A stretch of 64,000 nucleotides of DNA, taken from assembly GCF_028768465.1 (NCBI RefSeq), contig NZ_CP118225.1:4321001-4385000 (forward strand). The letters run 5' to 3'. This document shows positions 8,492 to 17,193 of this stretch, in pieces. The DNA comes from Rhodopirellula sp. P2. Its GTDB lineage: Bacteria > Planctomycetota > Planctomycetia > Pirellulales > Pirellulaceae. Within the stretch, counting starts at the first letter, position 1. Each line of letters starts with the position of its first letter. The position numbers and the translations under genes are program-made. The notes under the pieces were generated by a model, which saw only the letters and a program-made list of their open reading frames with translations, was not told the DNA's origin and made no database searches.

Positions 8492-9736
8492 TCACTGGAT
8501 GCGAGACGATTCCGGGTTCGAGAATTCGGAGAGTGGCGAGTCGGAATTCGTCGTGTCCTGGATCGCGGCCAGAGCCAGGACGCTGGCCCCGATCAGCAAG
8601 GCGGATTCGTCGATGTCGAACTTGGGTGTGTGGAGCGGTTCGCTGCCCAGGTCAATCCCGGCGACGCCGAGCCGGAACATCGCGGCCGGGACCTGTTGGG
8701 CGATGAACGCAAAGTCTTCGGCACCCATGCTGGGTTGCGTGATCTCACGCACGTTGGCTTCGCCCAAGATCTCCTCGCCCGCTTTTCGAAGTCGTCGGGC
8801 CACGATGACATCGTTGATCACAGGCGGCGTGTGTTGACCAAACTTCAGATCGATTCGGCAGGAGTGAATCGATGCGATTGCACGCGAGATTTCTGCCATC
8901 ATTTCTTGGGCTTGCTCGGCACTTTCGGGCGAAAGCGTGCGAAGCGTGCCACTGAGTGAGGCGGTGGAGGGGACAACGTTGGGAGCATTGCCGGTGTGAA
9001 AGCTGCCGACATTGATCACAACCGCATCGCGTGCATCAATTGCTCGGGGAACGCGGCGATAGACGTCCGTGACCCACTGGGACGCCGCACCGACCAAGTC
9101 GCCGGTCAGGTGAGGTCGGGCACCGTGGCCACCCGGTCCGGTCATCTCAACCGTGAACAGGTCGCAGCCAGCCGTGAAGGCACCCTCGCGAATTCCGATG
9201 GTGCCGACCGGACGAGTGGGATCCACGTGCAGTGCAATCGCCGACCGCACACCAGCAAGAGCGCCCGACCGAATCATGTGCAGCCCGCCGCGGCTGGTCT
9301 CTTCTTCGGGTTGAAAGATCACTCGGGAGTTGACGGGAAAACCATCGCGAGCCAATTCCGCGAGGATCGCAGTGACACCGTAAGCGATCGCTGAATGAGC
9401 GTCGTGCCCGCAGGCGTGCATGACTTGATCGGTGTCGCTGGCGTATTCGTGTTGGACCAGCGATTGAATCGGCAACGCGTCGATGTCGGCTCGGATCGCG
9501 GTGCGACCAAGTTCCAGTTCTTCTCCGATGTCGACGAACAGACCACGGTTGTCATCAGCAAGTGTGGGATGGAGTCCGAGGTTGGTGACAATCTCTGCGA
9601 GAAATTCGCTCGAGCGATATTCCTGGCCGGAGAGTTCTGGATGCCGATGAAGGTAACGGCGAACCTCACGCATCTTCATCGCCTGGGAGCGCGCCAGAGT
9701 TTGCAATCGATCGAGAACGCTCTGCTCAATCATCAT
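8492..9736 (-). CDS. M20-family metal-dependent amidohydrolase (hippurate/N-acyl amino acid hydrolase type)
   Basis: About 414 residues from the ATG at 9736. The longer frame to 9829 gives a non-homologous extension. Metal ligands are visible in HACGHDAHSA and EEETSRGG, and in the C-terminal SMGAEDFAF; RRYLHRHPELSG at the N-terminus is also typical. Relatives remove acyl groups from N-acyl amino acids or indole-amino acid conjugates. The ATG overlaps the TGA of the DUF4235 gene (ATGA at 9733-9736), so translation is probably coupled. It is the last gene of the stress-type operon that starts at 11965. Confidence 0.9.
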   Translation of the reverse strand: MMIEQSVLDRLQTLARSQAMKMREVRRYLHRHPELSGQEYRSSEFLAEIVTNLGLHPTLADDNRGLFVDIGEELELGRTAIRADIDALPIQSLVQHEYASDTDQVMHACGHDAHSAIAYGVTAILAELARDGFPVNSRVIFQPEEETSRGGLHMIRSGALAGVRSAIALHVDPTRPVGTIGIREGAFTAGCDLFTVEMTGPGGHGARPHLTGDLVGAASQWVTDVYRRVPRAIDARDAVVINVGSFHTGNAPNVVPSTASLSGTLRTLSPESAEQAQEMMAEISRAIASIHSCRIDLKFGQHTPPVINDVIVARRLRKAGEEILGEANVREITQPSMGAEDFAFIAQQVPAAMFRLGVAGIDLGSEPLHTPKFDIDESALLIGASVLALAAIQDTTNSDSPLSEFSNPESSRIQ

Positions 9737-10062
9737 GAGATTGATCGCATCGAACGGTAGGCCGAGGAGGATGCCCGGCGGGAAGCGATGCGAGCAGCAC
9801 CGACAATCGCGCCCGAAACGGCTCCCCACATCAACGCTTCACGCCACTGGACTTCATGGGAAGCCGGATTTTTCGGTGGGTCCCGTTTCAGGGCCGCACG
9901 CCAGCCAACCTGCAGTGCTTGTCGAACCAAAAAGGTGCAGCCGATCGCTGCTGCGAAGGCGAGTGCATTTTCAGTTTGCCCAATGCCCGGGTTGCGGCCA
10001 TCGGGTTCGTCTCGAAACAGATCGGTGGTCCGTTCCTTGAACTGTTCAAGTTGTTCGTGCAT
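9733..10062 (-). CDS. DUF4235-like small membrane protein
   Basis: 109 residues from the ATG at 10062, with ribosome-binding site AAGGACACCAACG. Two hydrophobic stretches (AFAAAIGCTFLVRQALQVGW and LMWGAVSGAIVGAARIA) flank a Lys/Pro loop (RDPPKNPAS). The layout and the WREALMWGAVSGA motif match DUF4235. Function is unknown; members often sit in operons with CsbD- and ElaB-like stress proteins, as here. Confidence 0.75.
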   Translation of the reverse strand: MHEQLEQFKERTTDLFRDEPDGRNPGIGQTENALAFAAAIGCTFLVRQALQVGWRAALKRDPPKNPASHEVQWREALMWGAVSGAIVGAARIASRRASSSAYRSMRSIS

Positions 10063-10172
10063 CGTTGGTGTCCTTGTTGAACGAGCAATCGACGGGGATT
10101 GCTCGGTAGAAATCGAGAGCGCGCCATCGATTGGCACGCTGGAGGAAACTCGCCCGAGGGCGGACGCCAGAG

Positions 10173-10442
10173 TTACGGCTTGAGTTTCCAACCGACCATG
10201 ACGCCCAATCCAAATGCCCAGCAAGCAGCAACGTCGGGATGGTCCTTCGCGTAGGCCTTGGCGAGCGCGAACAAGTCTTGAGCCGGTTCCTTGACGTAGT
10301 GCTGCGCCGCGTCTCGGCTGAACTCCATCGCGCCGTTGGCGACACGATCTGCCGCGTCACGTGCTTGATCCGACATGCCGTTCATGTTGGCAGTACTCGA
10401 CGCAAAACCAGCTTGGGTTTGTGGGGTGGTGGCTTCGTTCAT
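10173..10442 (-). CDS. ElaB/DUF883-like C-terminal-anchored protein
   Basis: 89 residues. A polar helical N-terminal part (SDQARDAADRVANGA) is followed by HPDVAACWAFGLGVMVGWKL, a short membrane anchor at the very C-terminus. The order helix, DHP, glycine-rich anchor is that of the ElaB/YqjD/DUF883 group, which associate with the inner membrane and ribosomes in stationary-phase E. coli. A ribosome-binding AAAGG precedes the ATG. It is the fifth of seven genes in a minus-strand run. Confidence 0.7.
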   Translation of the reverse strand: MNEATTPQTQAGFASSTANMNGMSDQARDAADRVANGAMEFSRDAAQHYVKEPAQDLFALAKAYAKDHPDVAACWAFGLGVMVGWKLKP

Positions 10443-10447
10443 GACAA

Positions 10448-10933
10448 TTACCTTTGAGGAAGTGGAGTGACAGGATCGGGTGAGTGATAGTGAGGGGGCT
10501 CACGGTACGTTTGAAACGATTCCCGACGCAGTTGATTGCGTGCGGAGGTGGATGGCGAAAGCATGGTCGCTTTCAGCCAGCGAACATTTTCGGCCAACTC
10601 GGACTTGGTTTCTGACATCGCATCGGTGGCAGCCTGAATGGCTTTGGCGGCGATGAACAGCAATCCGCCGACAATGGCAAAGGTCACGACGGCGAGCGTC
10701 AACAACGCACCGCCGGTTGACAGTTCCGTCATTTCGTCGAGTAGAAAACCCAGCCCAACCAGCGACACGGTCAATGCCGAACCCGCGAGCGCGAGAGCGA
10801 TGACCGCGAAGATGGCAGCGGTGGTCAGTTTGCGTTTCGCAGCCTGAGCATCGACCGACAGCAACTGCAGTTGCAGTTCACAGAGGTCAAGCACATCCCG
10901 GAGGACTTTCTGAATGCTGGCGTTGTTTGGCAT
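10448..10933 (-). CDS. DUF1469/phage-holin-III-like membrane protein
   Basis: 161 residues with two transmembrane helices (about residues 40-65 and 75-97), a short loop between them and a soluble amphipathic N-terminus (LRDVLDLCELQLQLLSVDA). This is the usual YqjE/DUF1469 layout, although the family match is by pattern only. It ends 5 bp before the ElaB-like start and begins 5 bp after the next upstream gene, which supports a single transcript. Confidence 0.65.
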   Translation of the reverse strand: MPNNASIQKVLRDVLDLCELQLQLLSVDAQAAKRKLTTAAIFAVIALALAGSALTVSLVGLGFLLDEMTELSTGGALLTLAVVTFAIVGGLLFIAAKAIQAATDAMSETKSELAENVRWLKATMLSPSTSARNQLRRESFQTYREPPHYHSPDPVTPLPQR

Positions 10934-10938
10934 GTCGA

Positions 10939-11148
10939 TCAGACGGGTCGGCGTTTAACGATCCAACCAAGAGCCACACCAAAGACACCGGCCGCAATCA
11001 GCGACGCGGTTGGGTACTTGGCAACGGATTGGTTGATGAACTTCAGTTTGCTAGGTGTTTTGCCATCCGCATCGAGGTCAATTGACTCCGGAAGAGCTTC
11101 GTCGAACTCGATGCGTCGGGGTGGTCGGGAGTGTGCGGGAGCAATCAT
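10939..11148 (-). CDS. Small C-terminal-anchored protein
   Basis: 69 residues. The N-terminal half is charged and Pro-rich. The end, YPTASLIAAGVFGVALGWIV followed by KRR, is a short membrane anchor resembling the DUF883/ElaB tail, so this is probably a diverged relative. Its ATG overlaps the stop of the preceding gene (ATGA at 11145-11148). Confidence 0.62.
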   Translation of the reverse strand: MIAPAHSRPPRRIEFDEALPESIDLDADGKTPSKLKFINQSVAKYPTASLIAAGVFGVALGWIVKRRPV

Positions 11149-11537
11149 GGGGACGTTCGGTTGGTCAGGATGCGGTTGATTTGATGAGCCGCCACGGTGC
11201 TGGCCTGCCGAATCGCGAGTGTCATCACGGTCCCGGCAATGCCCGCCATCAACCCTTTCTTAGCGGGTTCCGGAGTCGATTCAGCAGAACGCGACGTTTC
11301 GCGAATGATGATCCGATCCGGCGTTCGCTTGTTCGGAACGACGAGGAAACCGAGTGCCGCGACACCCGCCAAAATTGGCAGTGGGTGCCGCGACATGTGA
11401 TACTTCCAATCCGTCAATTGACGCACGCGGACACGAGCGTCGTCAACTTCGTAGGGAAGTTCCGTTCGGATCTCAGCCATTCGCTGCTTGATGGCGGCGG
11501 ACTGCTTCTTGGTTGCAAGCGTGGTCGCCATGATCAC
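11145..11537 (-). CDS. Small membrane-associated stress-operon protein (DUF3618-like pattern)
   Basis: 130 residues; an internal ATG at residue 3 is an equally good start. It has a basic helical N-terminus ([20 protein letters not shown]), a hydrophobic segment [18 protein letters not shown], and a second weakly hydrophobic segment near the C-terminus ([17 protein letters not shown]). This resembles DUF3618-type proteins found beside holin-like DUF1469 genes. Function is unknown. It overlaps its upstream neighbour by 4 bp and its downstream neighbour by 4 bp. Confidence 0.62.
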   Translation of the reverse strand: MIMATTLATKKQSAAIKQRMAEIRTELPYEVDDARVRVRQLTDWKYHMSRHPLPILAGVAALGFLVVPNKRTPDRIIIRETSRSAESTPEPAKKGLMAGIAGTVMTLAIRQASTVAAHQINRILTNRTSP

Positions 11538-11965
11538 TTCTTGTTTCCGAAGAACAGCAATGCTCCAGCAGCGATTCCCAATCCGAATGCGATCGCCAAA
11601 GATTCACCGGGACGTGTTCGCACGGTGTCGGCCAACTTGGCGCCATACTCACCGGACTGCGAGGCCAGACGCTGATAGTTTTGCCGAGCGTAGGCGGCCG
11701 CGTCCGCGGCGGCAGCCTGGGCAGCCTCGCTATATTGCTGCACTGTTTCGGAGGCTTGATCACCGAAGTTGCGGTTCAAAACGCTGTCGAGAAACTTCTC
11801 GATCTCGTTTTGGGTGGCACCGGTCTTTTGCTGCACGACGCCAACGAGTTGCTCGGCTGAGCCGCGTGCTTGTTGCAGATCATCTTCGGTCAGTTGGCCC
11901 CAATTCTCTTTCAAGCGACCTTTGACTTCGTTCCAGTGACCTTGCAATTCTTGACGATTGACCAT
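11534..11965 (-). CDS. csbD: CsbD-like stress protein with C-terminal membrane anchor
   Basis: 143 residues. Residues 1-57 are a CsbD domain ([20 protein letters not shown], then [13 protein letters not shown]). They are followed by an alanine-rich helical linker and a C-terminal anchor [20 protein letters not shown]. Stand-alone CsbD proteins are about 65 residues, so this is CsbD fused to an ElaB-like tail. It is the first gene of the minus-strand stress operon, with a good ribosome-binding site (AAAGGAGTTCAACTC). Two AACGTT-centred palindromes lie about 90-130 bp upstream. Confidence 0.85.
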   Translation of the reverse strand: MVNRQELQGHWNEVKGRLKENWGQLTEDDLQQARGSAEQLVGVVQQKTGATQNEIEKFLDSVLNRNFGDQASETVQQYSEAAQAAAADAAAYARQNYQRLASQSGEYGAKLADTVRTRPGESLAIAFGLGIAAGALLFFGNKK

Positions 11966-12466
11966 GAGTTGAACTCCTTTGAATGTGTGTTGTCTGGGTT
12001 GCGATCTCCTCTGAGATTGCGTTGGTGTAGAAATGCATTTCGTGGGCCAAAACGTTTTCTGATTTTGGAAACAGTTGGTGCGAGAACGTTTTCGGTATAG
12101 CGGGCGTTGGTGAAAATGCGATGTGCGGTTACCGGATGTCAGGGCATGATTTTGTGGGGAGCGTGTTGGGGAGGCAGTTTGCGAAGTGTTGTCGGTGCTT
12201 TCTCGAGCACTTTGGTCGGTTGCCGTTCAGCGAAACTGCTGGTTCGGTCCTGTTTGCCGTGCTTGCGTTTGCTTCGGACCGCGAGCGGCATGACGCCGGA
12301 TTGCTGACGCCAGGTGGTATGGCGATTGCAACCAACCGCATGTTCCGAACGCATCTTTCGAACGCTCCACGTCCCGGCGCGTTCGCTCACCGAGGGATGG
12401 AGAGGCAACTCACTTGCCCTCGGCGAGTTTCAACCACGTCAATCACTTGCACGAAGGAACATTCCG
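11966..12466. other. Divergent intergenic region with promoter-type palindromes
   Basis: 500 bp between the divergent CsbD operon and a TIGR03067-type gene. The only structure I see is a pair of AACGTT-centred palindromes at 12049-12093 (separate entry). No convincing ORF is present. Confidence 0.5.
12049..12093. promoter_or_regulatory. Paired AACGTT-centred palindromes upstream of the CsbD operon
   Basis: AAAACGTTTT at 12049-12058 is a perfect 10-bp palindrome. GAGAACGTTTTC at 12082-12093 is a near-perfect palindrome. Their centres are 34 bp apart, about three helical turns. They could be a two-site operator for the stress operon, but no -35/-10 pair could be tied to them. Confidence 0.35.
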
Positions 12467-12937
12467 ATGTCACGCTTCCCGCTGTCACGCTACGCCCTGT
12501 CCGCTGTTTTGCCTTGCCTCGTCTTCGCGTCCCTGGTTCCGGTTCAGGCCGACGAACACACCCAGCCGCTGCTCAAACGTTTGGCGGGTGTCTGGGAAGT
12601 CGAAGAGGGCGTCAATCAGGGTGAGGAAATCCCTGAGGAAGAGTTGGAGGGAACGATCATGAAGATCGAAAAGAACATGATCATCACTTACGACCGCGAG
12701 CAAAATGAAGTTTATCGAGCACTGTTCACTTTGGATGAGACCAAGAAGCCAGTGCAGATTGACATGACAACCGAGATGAAAGGGATGCCGCCCATGAAGT
12801 CGCTCGGCATCATCCAAATGGAAGAAGGTGACGAGTTCGAGCTCTGCTACGCCTTGCCAGGCGGCGATCGACCCCGGGAGTTCAAGTCACCCAAGGGCAG
12901 CAAAGTGATGTTGTTCGAGGTGGAGCGGGAAGACTGA
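12467..12937 (+). CDS. Secreted TIGR03067-type planctomycete protein
   Basis: 156 residues from the ATG at 12467, with ribosome-binding site GAAGGAAC. The signal peptide is MSRFPLSRYALSAVLPCLVF cleaved near VQADE. The mature domain begins LLKRLAGVWEVEEGVNQGEE and contains YRALFTLDETKKPVQIDM. This is the lipocalin-like TIGR03067 pattern, abundant in Planctomycetes and of unknown function. The longer upstream frame has no signal and is rejected. Confidence 0.78.
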   Translation: MSRFPLSRYALSAVLPCLVFASLVPVQADEHTQPLLKRLAGVWEVEEGVNQGEEIPEEELEGTIMKIEKNMIITYDREQNEVYRALFTLDETKKPVQIDMTTEMKGMPPMKSLGIIQMEEGDEFELCYALPGGDRPREFKSPKGSKVMLFEVERED

Positions 12938-13005
12938 TCGTGCTGGCACGCTGTCGAATCGATCCCCGAAGTCGTTTTCAGTTCAACCACGTCGAAGGAA
13001 ATGTC

Positions 13006-13494
13006 ATGAGTCATCAATGCTTGGTCGCCGAGTATTCCAGTCGCGAAAAGTTGGCGGTTGCCGTTGAGGCACTGCAGAAAGACGGCTATCAGGCCGCCGA
13101 CTTCAGCGTCATCACCGCGGCTGACGATCGGCATGACGTCACGTCTGGCAACGCCAACCACGATCTGACGTCGTCGCCACCGCCGGAGAAGACAACCGGA
13201 GCAGCGACGTTGGCCGGTGGTGCAATCGGAGCGTTGCTGGCGGCACCGACGATGATCGGGCCGTTTCTGGTCGCAGGGCCGATTGCTGGGATGGCTGCCG
13301 GAGCGGTGGGGGGTGGTTTGCTGGCGTCCATCAAAAACTGGGGGTTGGACGACAAGTCTAGCGCCGATTATGAGTCCAACTTGAACGCTGGTTCGTCGCT
13401 GATCGTGATTGAAGGCGACCAAGCCAAACTCAATACCGCCGCCCAAACCTTGCAGACGTGTGACCCGGTTTCGATAGAACGCTACGAAGCCTGA
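13006..13494 (+). CDS. YflT/general stress protein 17M-like protein with glycine-rich hydrophobic core
   Basis: 162 residues from the ATG at 13006, with ribosome-binding site GAAGGAAATGTC. The N-terminal part (LVAEYSSREKLAVAVEALQ, then AADFSVITAAD) has the fold pattern of the heat-induced YflT/GSP17M domain. It is followed by a Gly/Ala-rich hydrophobic segment (GAIGALLAAPTMIGPFLVAG, then IAGMAAGAVGGGLLA) and a second ferredoxin-like strand set. Related proteins are stress-associated and probably peripheral to the membrane. It lies 68 bp after the TIGR03067-type gene. Confidence 0.65.
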   Translation: MSHQCLVAEYSSREKLAVAVEALQKDGYQAADFSVITAADDRHDVTSGNANHDLTSSPPPEKTTGAATLAGGAIGALLAAPTMIGPFLVAGPIAGMAAGAVGGGLLASIKNWGLDDKSSADYESNLNAGSSLIVIEGDQAKLNTAAQTLQTCDPVSIERYEA

Positions 13495-13597
13495 GTTGGG
13501 TTTGGCTGCTGATTGGAGGGCAAGGTGGCTGAATCGACAGGTGTCGGTTCAGTCACGTTTTCGTGACTCCCGCCTCGCGAACCCGGTTTGCGGGCGT

Positions 13598-14638
13598 TCA
13601 TAGCACCGATTCAAAGAACTCCATGGCCGCGGACTCATGCCAGCGTTGGCGGTTCCGATCGAGGAACCCCGTGTGCCCACCGGATTTGCAGAGCATGGGG
13701 TGCAATGCCTCGTTGCGTTCCCACTGGATTCCTTCGAAGACGTACGGCACGACAACCGGATCGTCTTCCGCATGCAGCAGCAACGTCGGCGTGTCGATGT
13801 TGTGCAAAGAGTTGATCGCCGAGTTTTCCGCGTAGTAGTCTTCCGCTCCGTCGTATCCAAAACGCGGACCCGTGAATTGATCGTCGAGTTCCCAGACGGA
13901 AGCGACCGATTCGAGCGTGGCTCGTTCAACGTTCGTCAACTTCGCTGAGCTTCGGAGGAGTTCTGAGCGTTGTTTGGTGAGCAGGTACTGATCGAACACT
14001 CGGTTTGATCCCGTTCGCAGGTTTCTTGACGTGATCTGCATGTCCAATGGAGCGGACACACTCACCGCAGCGTCAAAGCTCGATTTCGAACCAGATTCGG
14101 CCAGGTACTTCAGCATCACGTTGGCTCCCAACGAGAATCCGACACAGACCAGGCCGTTTCTCGTCCACTCTGGTCGTTGTGCTTTCAGATGATCTGTCAA
14201 ATGGCAAATGTCAGCCGTCAAACCGGGATGATGAAAACGTGAGCAATTGGCTGCGGATTGTCCCGCGCCGCGATGGTTCCATAGCAAGACGTCGAATCCG
14301 TTGGCGTTGAGGTGTTGCCCAAGCGAACGCATGTACCGGCTGAGTGCGTGACCGCCCATCCCATGAAAAACCGTCACCAGAGGCTTGTTCCCTGAGCTTT
14401 GGGTGGCCGGAAAGTAGTGGCCACTCAGCTCGTCCGGTGGTGAGTGATCATCGGGCAGCGAAAGCGCGATGGAGTCCGGTCGAGATTGTAAATCGAGCTG
14501 AGGATTCAACCATTTCACGGAGAGTGTTTGCAGCCAGCCTCCACGGCAAAGTGGATGAGGTTCAAAGGGATCGATGGAATCGATGCATCTCGGGGCGGGG
14601 GAATCAACGTTGGCGTGCGTCGGGGTGACTTCGGACAT
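13598..14638 (-). CDS. YheT-family alpha/beta hydrolase
   Basis: 346 residues from the ATG at 14638; a 100-residue upstream extension runs into the divergent promoter and is rejected. It shows FHGMGGH (oxyanion region), nucleophile S169 in VGFSLGANV, the acid in LLLHAEDDPVV and the His in GGHTGFLD. Residues LWNHRGAGQSA and FRxxG-like spacing fit the YheT/ABHD1-3 group, which are esterases or lipases of membrane or lipid substrates. The substrate is unknown. It is divergent from the signal-peptide protein at 14866. Confidence 0.85.
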   Translation of the reverse strand: MSEVTPTHANVDSPAPRCIDSIDPFEPHPLCRGGWLQTLSVKWLNPQLDLQSRPDSIALSLPDDHSPPDELSGHYFPATQSSGNKPLVTVFHGMGGHALSRYMRSLGQHLNANGFDVLLWNHRGAGQSAANCSRFHHPGLTADICHLTDHLKAQRPEWTRNGLVCVGFSLGANVMLKYLAESGSKSSFDAAVSVSAPLDMQITSRNLRTGSNRVFDQYLLTKQRSELLRSSAKLTNVERATLESVASVWELDDQFTGPRFGYDGAEDYYAENSAINSLHNIDTPTLLLHAEDDPVVVPYVFEGIQWERNEALHPMLCKSGGHTGFLDRNRQRWHESAAMEFFESVL

Positions 14639-14865
14639 GGCGGTCACATTGGAAAGGTGAGGCTGAGCTCGCTCGTAGACGCTCTCTGGGATTGTTTGCA
14701 GATTGTGAAGAGGCGTCTTCGGCTCGCAATTTCTGCGGTGAATCGCAGGTCGGGTGGGAGATGCCAATTGCGAAGCGAATTTCAGGCCAACTGCAATTGG
14801 AACGGTGTTTGCGTAGATCCCCTCAGCACACTCACTCAGCAAGCACTCAACGATGGGGACCAACG

Positions 14866-15537
14866 ATGACACATTCAACACTCTCCCGACACGCGGTCGT
14901 GGCGATCGCTGCCACGGCACTGACCGCGATGTTCGCAATCACGATCGCTCACGCCGACGATGGTCTGTTTGATAGCGATGGCGCGTCCACCGTTGCAGGC
15001 GACGTTCTCGAATCTCGAGGCGATTTGGCGGAAGGGCTCGGCCGCGGAGCTGTCCTGCGATCCCTGTCGGCCAAGCGATTTCAGGAAGCCATTGCCAAAC
15101 AACTCGAAAACAGAAAGGAGTCGGTGGAACTGTATTACGACCTCAAGAAGTTGCGAGAGGAGCAATTGAAGGAGGATCGTCTGTCAGCCTCCGATCGAAT
15201 GAAGATCGCAAACGCGCAGAAGCCCAATCGTTTGAACGAAACGCAGATCAAGCGAGAGACCGGCGAAATCTTCTGGCCCGAACCGCTGGACAGTCCCGTG
15301 TTGGAACCGTACCGCCGTCCGATCGAACAGACGCTTGCCAAACGCTATCAGCCGGATGCGGAGTACCGGGAGTTTGACTTCATCAAGGTCCACCGGATGG
15401 TCAAGCGGATGGAAGAAGCGATCGACTCGATCAAAGACGAACTGGATGTTCGCGAAGTGGTCGCCCTGAAGGACTATTTGGTGCAGATCGACTATGAGGC
15501 TCGCTTCGACAGCAAGAACAACCGCGTCGACTTTTGA
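14866..15537 (+). CDS. Secreted hypothetical protein, 223 aa
   Basis: The start at 14866 follows a GGGGACC ribosome-binding site and gives a clear signal peptide (cleavage near AHADDG). The mature part is strongly helical and charged (LENRKESVELYYDLKKLREE), with a later segment rich in Tyr/Asp. I know no family for it. It probably acts in the periplasm or cell wall. An upstream in-frame extension to 14692 lacks signal-peptide character. Confidence 0.72.
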   Translation: MTHSTLSRHAVVAIAATALTAMFAITIAHADDGLFDSDGASTVAGDVLESRGDLAEGLGRGAVLRSLSAKRFQEAIAKQLENRKESVELYYDLKKLREEQLKEDRLSASDRMKIANAQKPNRLNETQIKRETGEIFWPEPLDSPVLEPYRRPIEQTLAKRYQPDAEYREFDFIKVHRMVKRMEEAIDSIKDELDVREVVALKDYLVQIDYEARFDSKNNRVDF

Positions 15538-15771
15538 TGCCCAGCGGGCTTCGTCGTCACCGGCTTGAAGGAGGGTGACGTCGATCCAAGACCCGTCGCG
15601 ATCGTCGCATCAATCACTTGAAGGAATCGTTCAAAACGCGTGCCCGGCTTTCCAATGTATCGGCCGGACGCGGGCGCTCAACGACTCGCAGCGTTTCGCT
15701 CACCACGATGTTGTTGCGGAACGATTCCAAGGACTCACGCTTTCATCCCGTTTCTCGCCCTTGTCTGCCCT

Positions 15772-17193
15772 ATGTACCGTGTTCTTCTCATCCTAGTCGG
15801 TTTGGCGTTGGCATTCATCTTGTCCATCACATCGGCGATCGTGCGGGGCAATGCACAGGATGAGGTGCCGACGGCCGATGACGTGGCCGCCGAGGTGACT
15901 GGCGGTGAAGCGGAATCAGCGAAGAAGACGGTTCAGGTTGCGGACGAAGTGCAGGTCGATCCCGTCAACAGTGATCAGCGAATCGAATCGCGATTGCAAG
16001 AGATCATGGAGGCGACCGGTTGGTTCAATCAACCCAAGGTGAAGGTCGATCGCGGTGTGGCCTTCCTGAGCGGGACGTCCGACACTAAGAGTCATCGAGA
16101 ATGGGCTGAGGCGACGGCGATCAAGACGTCCGATGTGGTCGCGGTTGTCAATCGGCTTCAGGTGGCAGAGTTGCCACTCTGGAACTTTGCTCCCGCGATG
16201 GCGTCACTCAGACAACTCGGACGCGAGGCGACCGGCGTGCTGCCGCTCGTGTTGGTTGCGATCGCAGTTACCATTCTGGCTTACTTCTTCGCCCGTGCAG
16301 GAGCGGGGTTGACCCGTTGGTTCACTCGCTCACGCATCGAAAGTTCGCTGCTGCGTCAAGTTGCCGGGAACGTGGTCGCGGTGTTGATCTTCATCATTGG
16401 CACCTACGTCGCGCTTCGAGTGTCGGGGCTGACCCGATTGGCTGTCACTGTTTTGGGCGGCACTGGTTTGATTGGATTGGCTCTGGGATTCGCCTTTCGT
16501 GACATTGCCGAAAATTATCTGGCCAGCATTCTGCTCTCGCTCAATCACCCGTTTCGCGTTGGAGATCTGATCGAGGTCGAAGGGGCCAAGGGATTCGTTC
16601 GCAAAGTCACAACGCGGGGAACGGTTCTCAACACGCTGGAAGGCAACCAGATCCAGATGCCCAACAGCACTGTCTTCAAAGGGAAGATCATCAACTACAC
16701 CGCCACCCCTCTGAGCCGCCAGGACTTCACCGTCGGGATTGGGTTTGAGGATTCAATTGTGGAGGCTCAGGAGATCGTGATGTCCGTGCTGAACGACCAC
16801 GTTGGCGTGGTCGATGATCCGGCAGCCATCGCGATTGTTGAATCGCTGGGGTCAGCCACTGTCAATTTGCGTGTCTACTACTGGTTTGACCAAACGACGC
16901 ATTCACCTCTGAAGGTCAGCAGCAGTGTCATCCGACTGGTGAAGCAGAAACTCACGGAAGCAGGAATCAGCATGCCCGATGAAGCTCGCGAATTGGTGTT
17001 CCCTCGAGGCGTGCCGGTGCAGATGATGGAAGAATTGCCTTCTGCCCCCCCTGCTCCGCCCGAGAAGTCTCCTTCCGTCGCCGAACCCACCACGTCGGTT
17101 GGCGAAGGTGACTTGGGGCCCGAACAAGGCGAAGTGCTGAGAGCGACCGAAGACGACGAGACGGTTGAGGGTGAGGCGAACCTGATCGCATGA
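15772..17193 (+). CDS. Mechanosensitive channel MscS with periplasmic BON domain
   Basis: 473 residues from the ATG at 15772. A signal or anchor peptide (residues 1-28) is followed by a BON domain (about 70-131, IESRLQEIMEATGWF to AVVNRLQVAE). Then come transmembrane helices and the MscS pore helix GGTGLIGLALGFAFRDIAEN, followed by the beta domain (HPFRVGDLIEVEG, QMPNSTVFKGKIINYT). BON domains bind phospholipid or envelope surfaces, so this channel may be tethered or gated at the envelope. It starts a four-gene overlapping operon. Confidence 0.9.
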   Translation: MYRVLLILVGLALAFILSITSAIVRGNAQDEVPTADDVAAEVTGGEAESAKKTVQVADEVQVDPVNSDQRIESRLQEIMEATGWFNQPKVKVDRGVAFLSGTSDTKSHREWAEATAIKTSDVVAVVNRLQVAELPLWNFAPAMASLRQLGREATGVLPLVLVAIAVTILAYFFARAGAGLTRWFTRSRIESSLLRQVAGNVVAVLIFIIGTYVALRVSGLTRLAVTVLGGTGLIGLALGFAFRDIAENYLASILLSLNHPFRVGDLIEVEGAKGFVRKVTTRGTVLNTLEGNQIQMPNSTVFKGKIINYTATPLSRQDFTVGIGFEDSIVEAQEIVMSVLNDHVGVVDDPAAIAIVESLGSATVNLRVYYWFDQTTHSPLKVSSSVIRLVKQKLTEAGISMPDEARELVFPRGVPVQMMEELPSAPPAPPEKSPSVAEPTTSVGEGDLGPEQGEVLRATEDDETVEGEANLIA

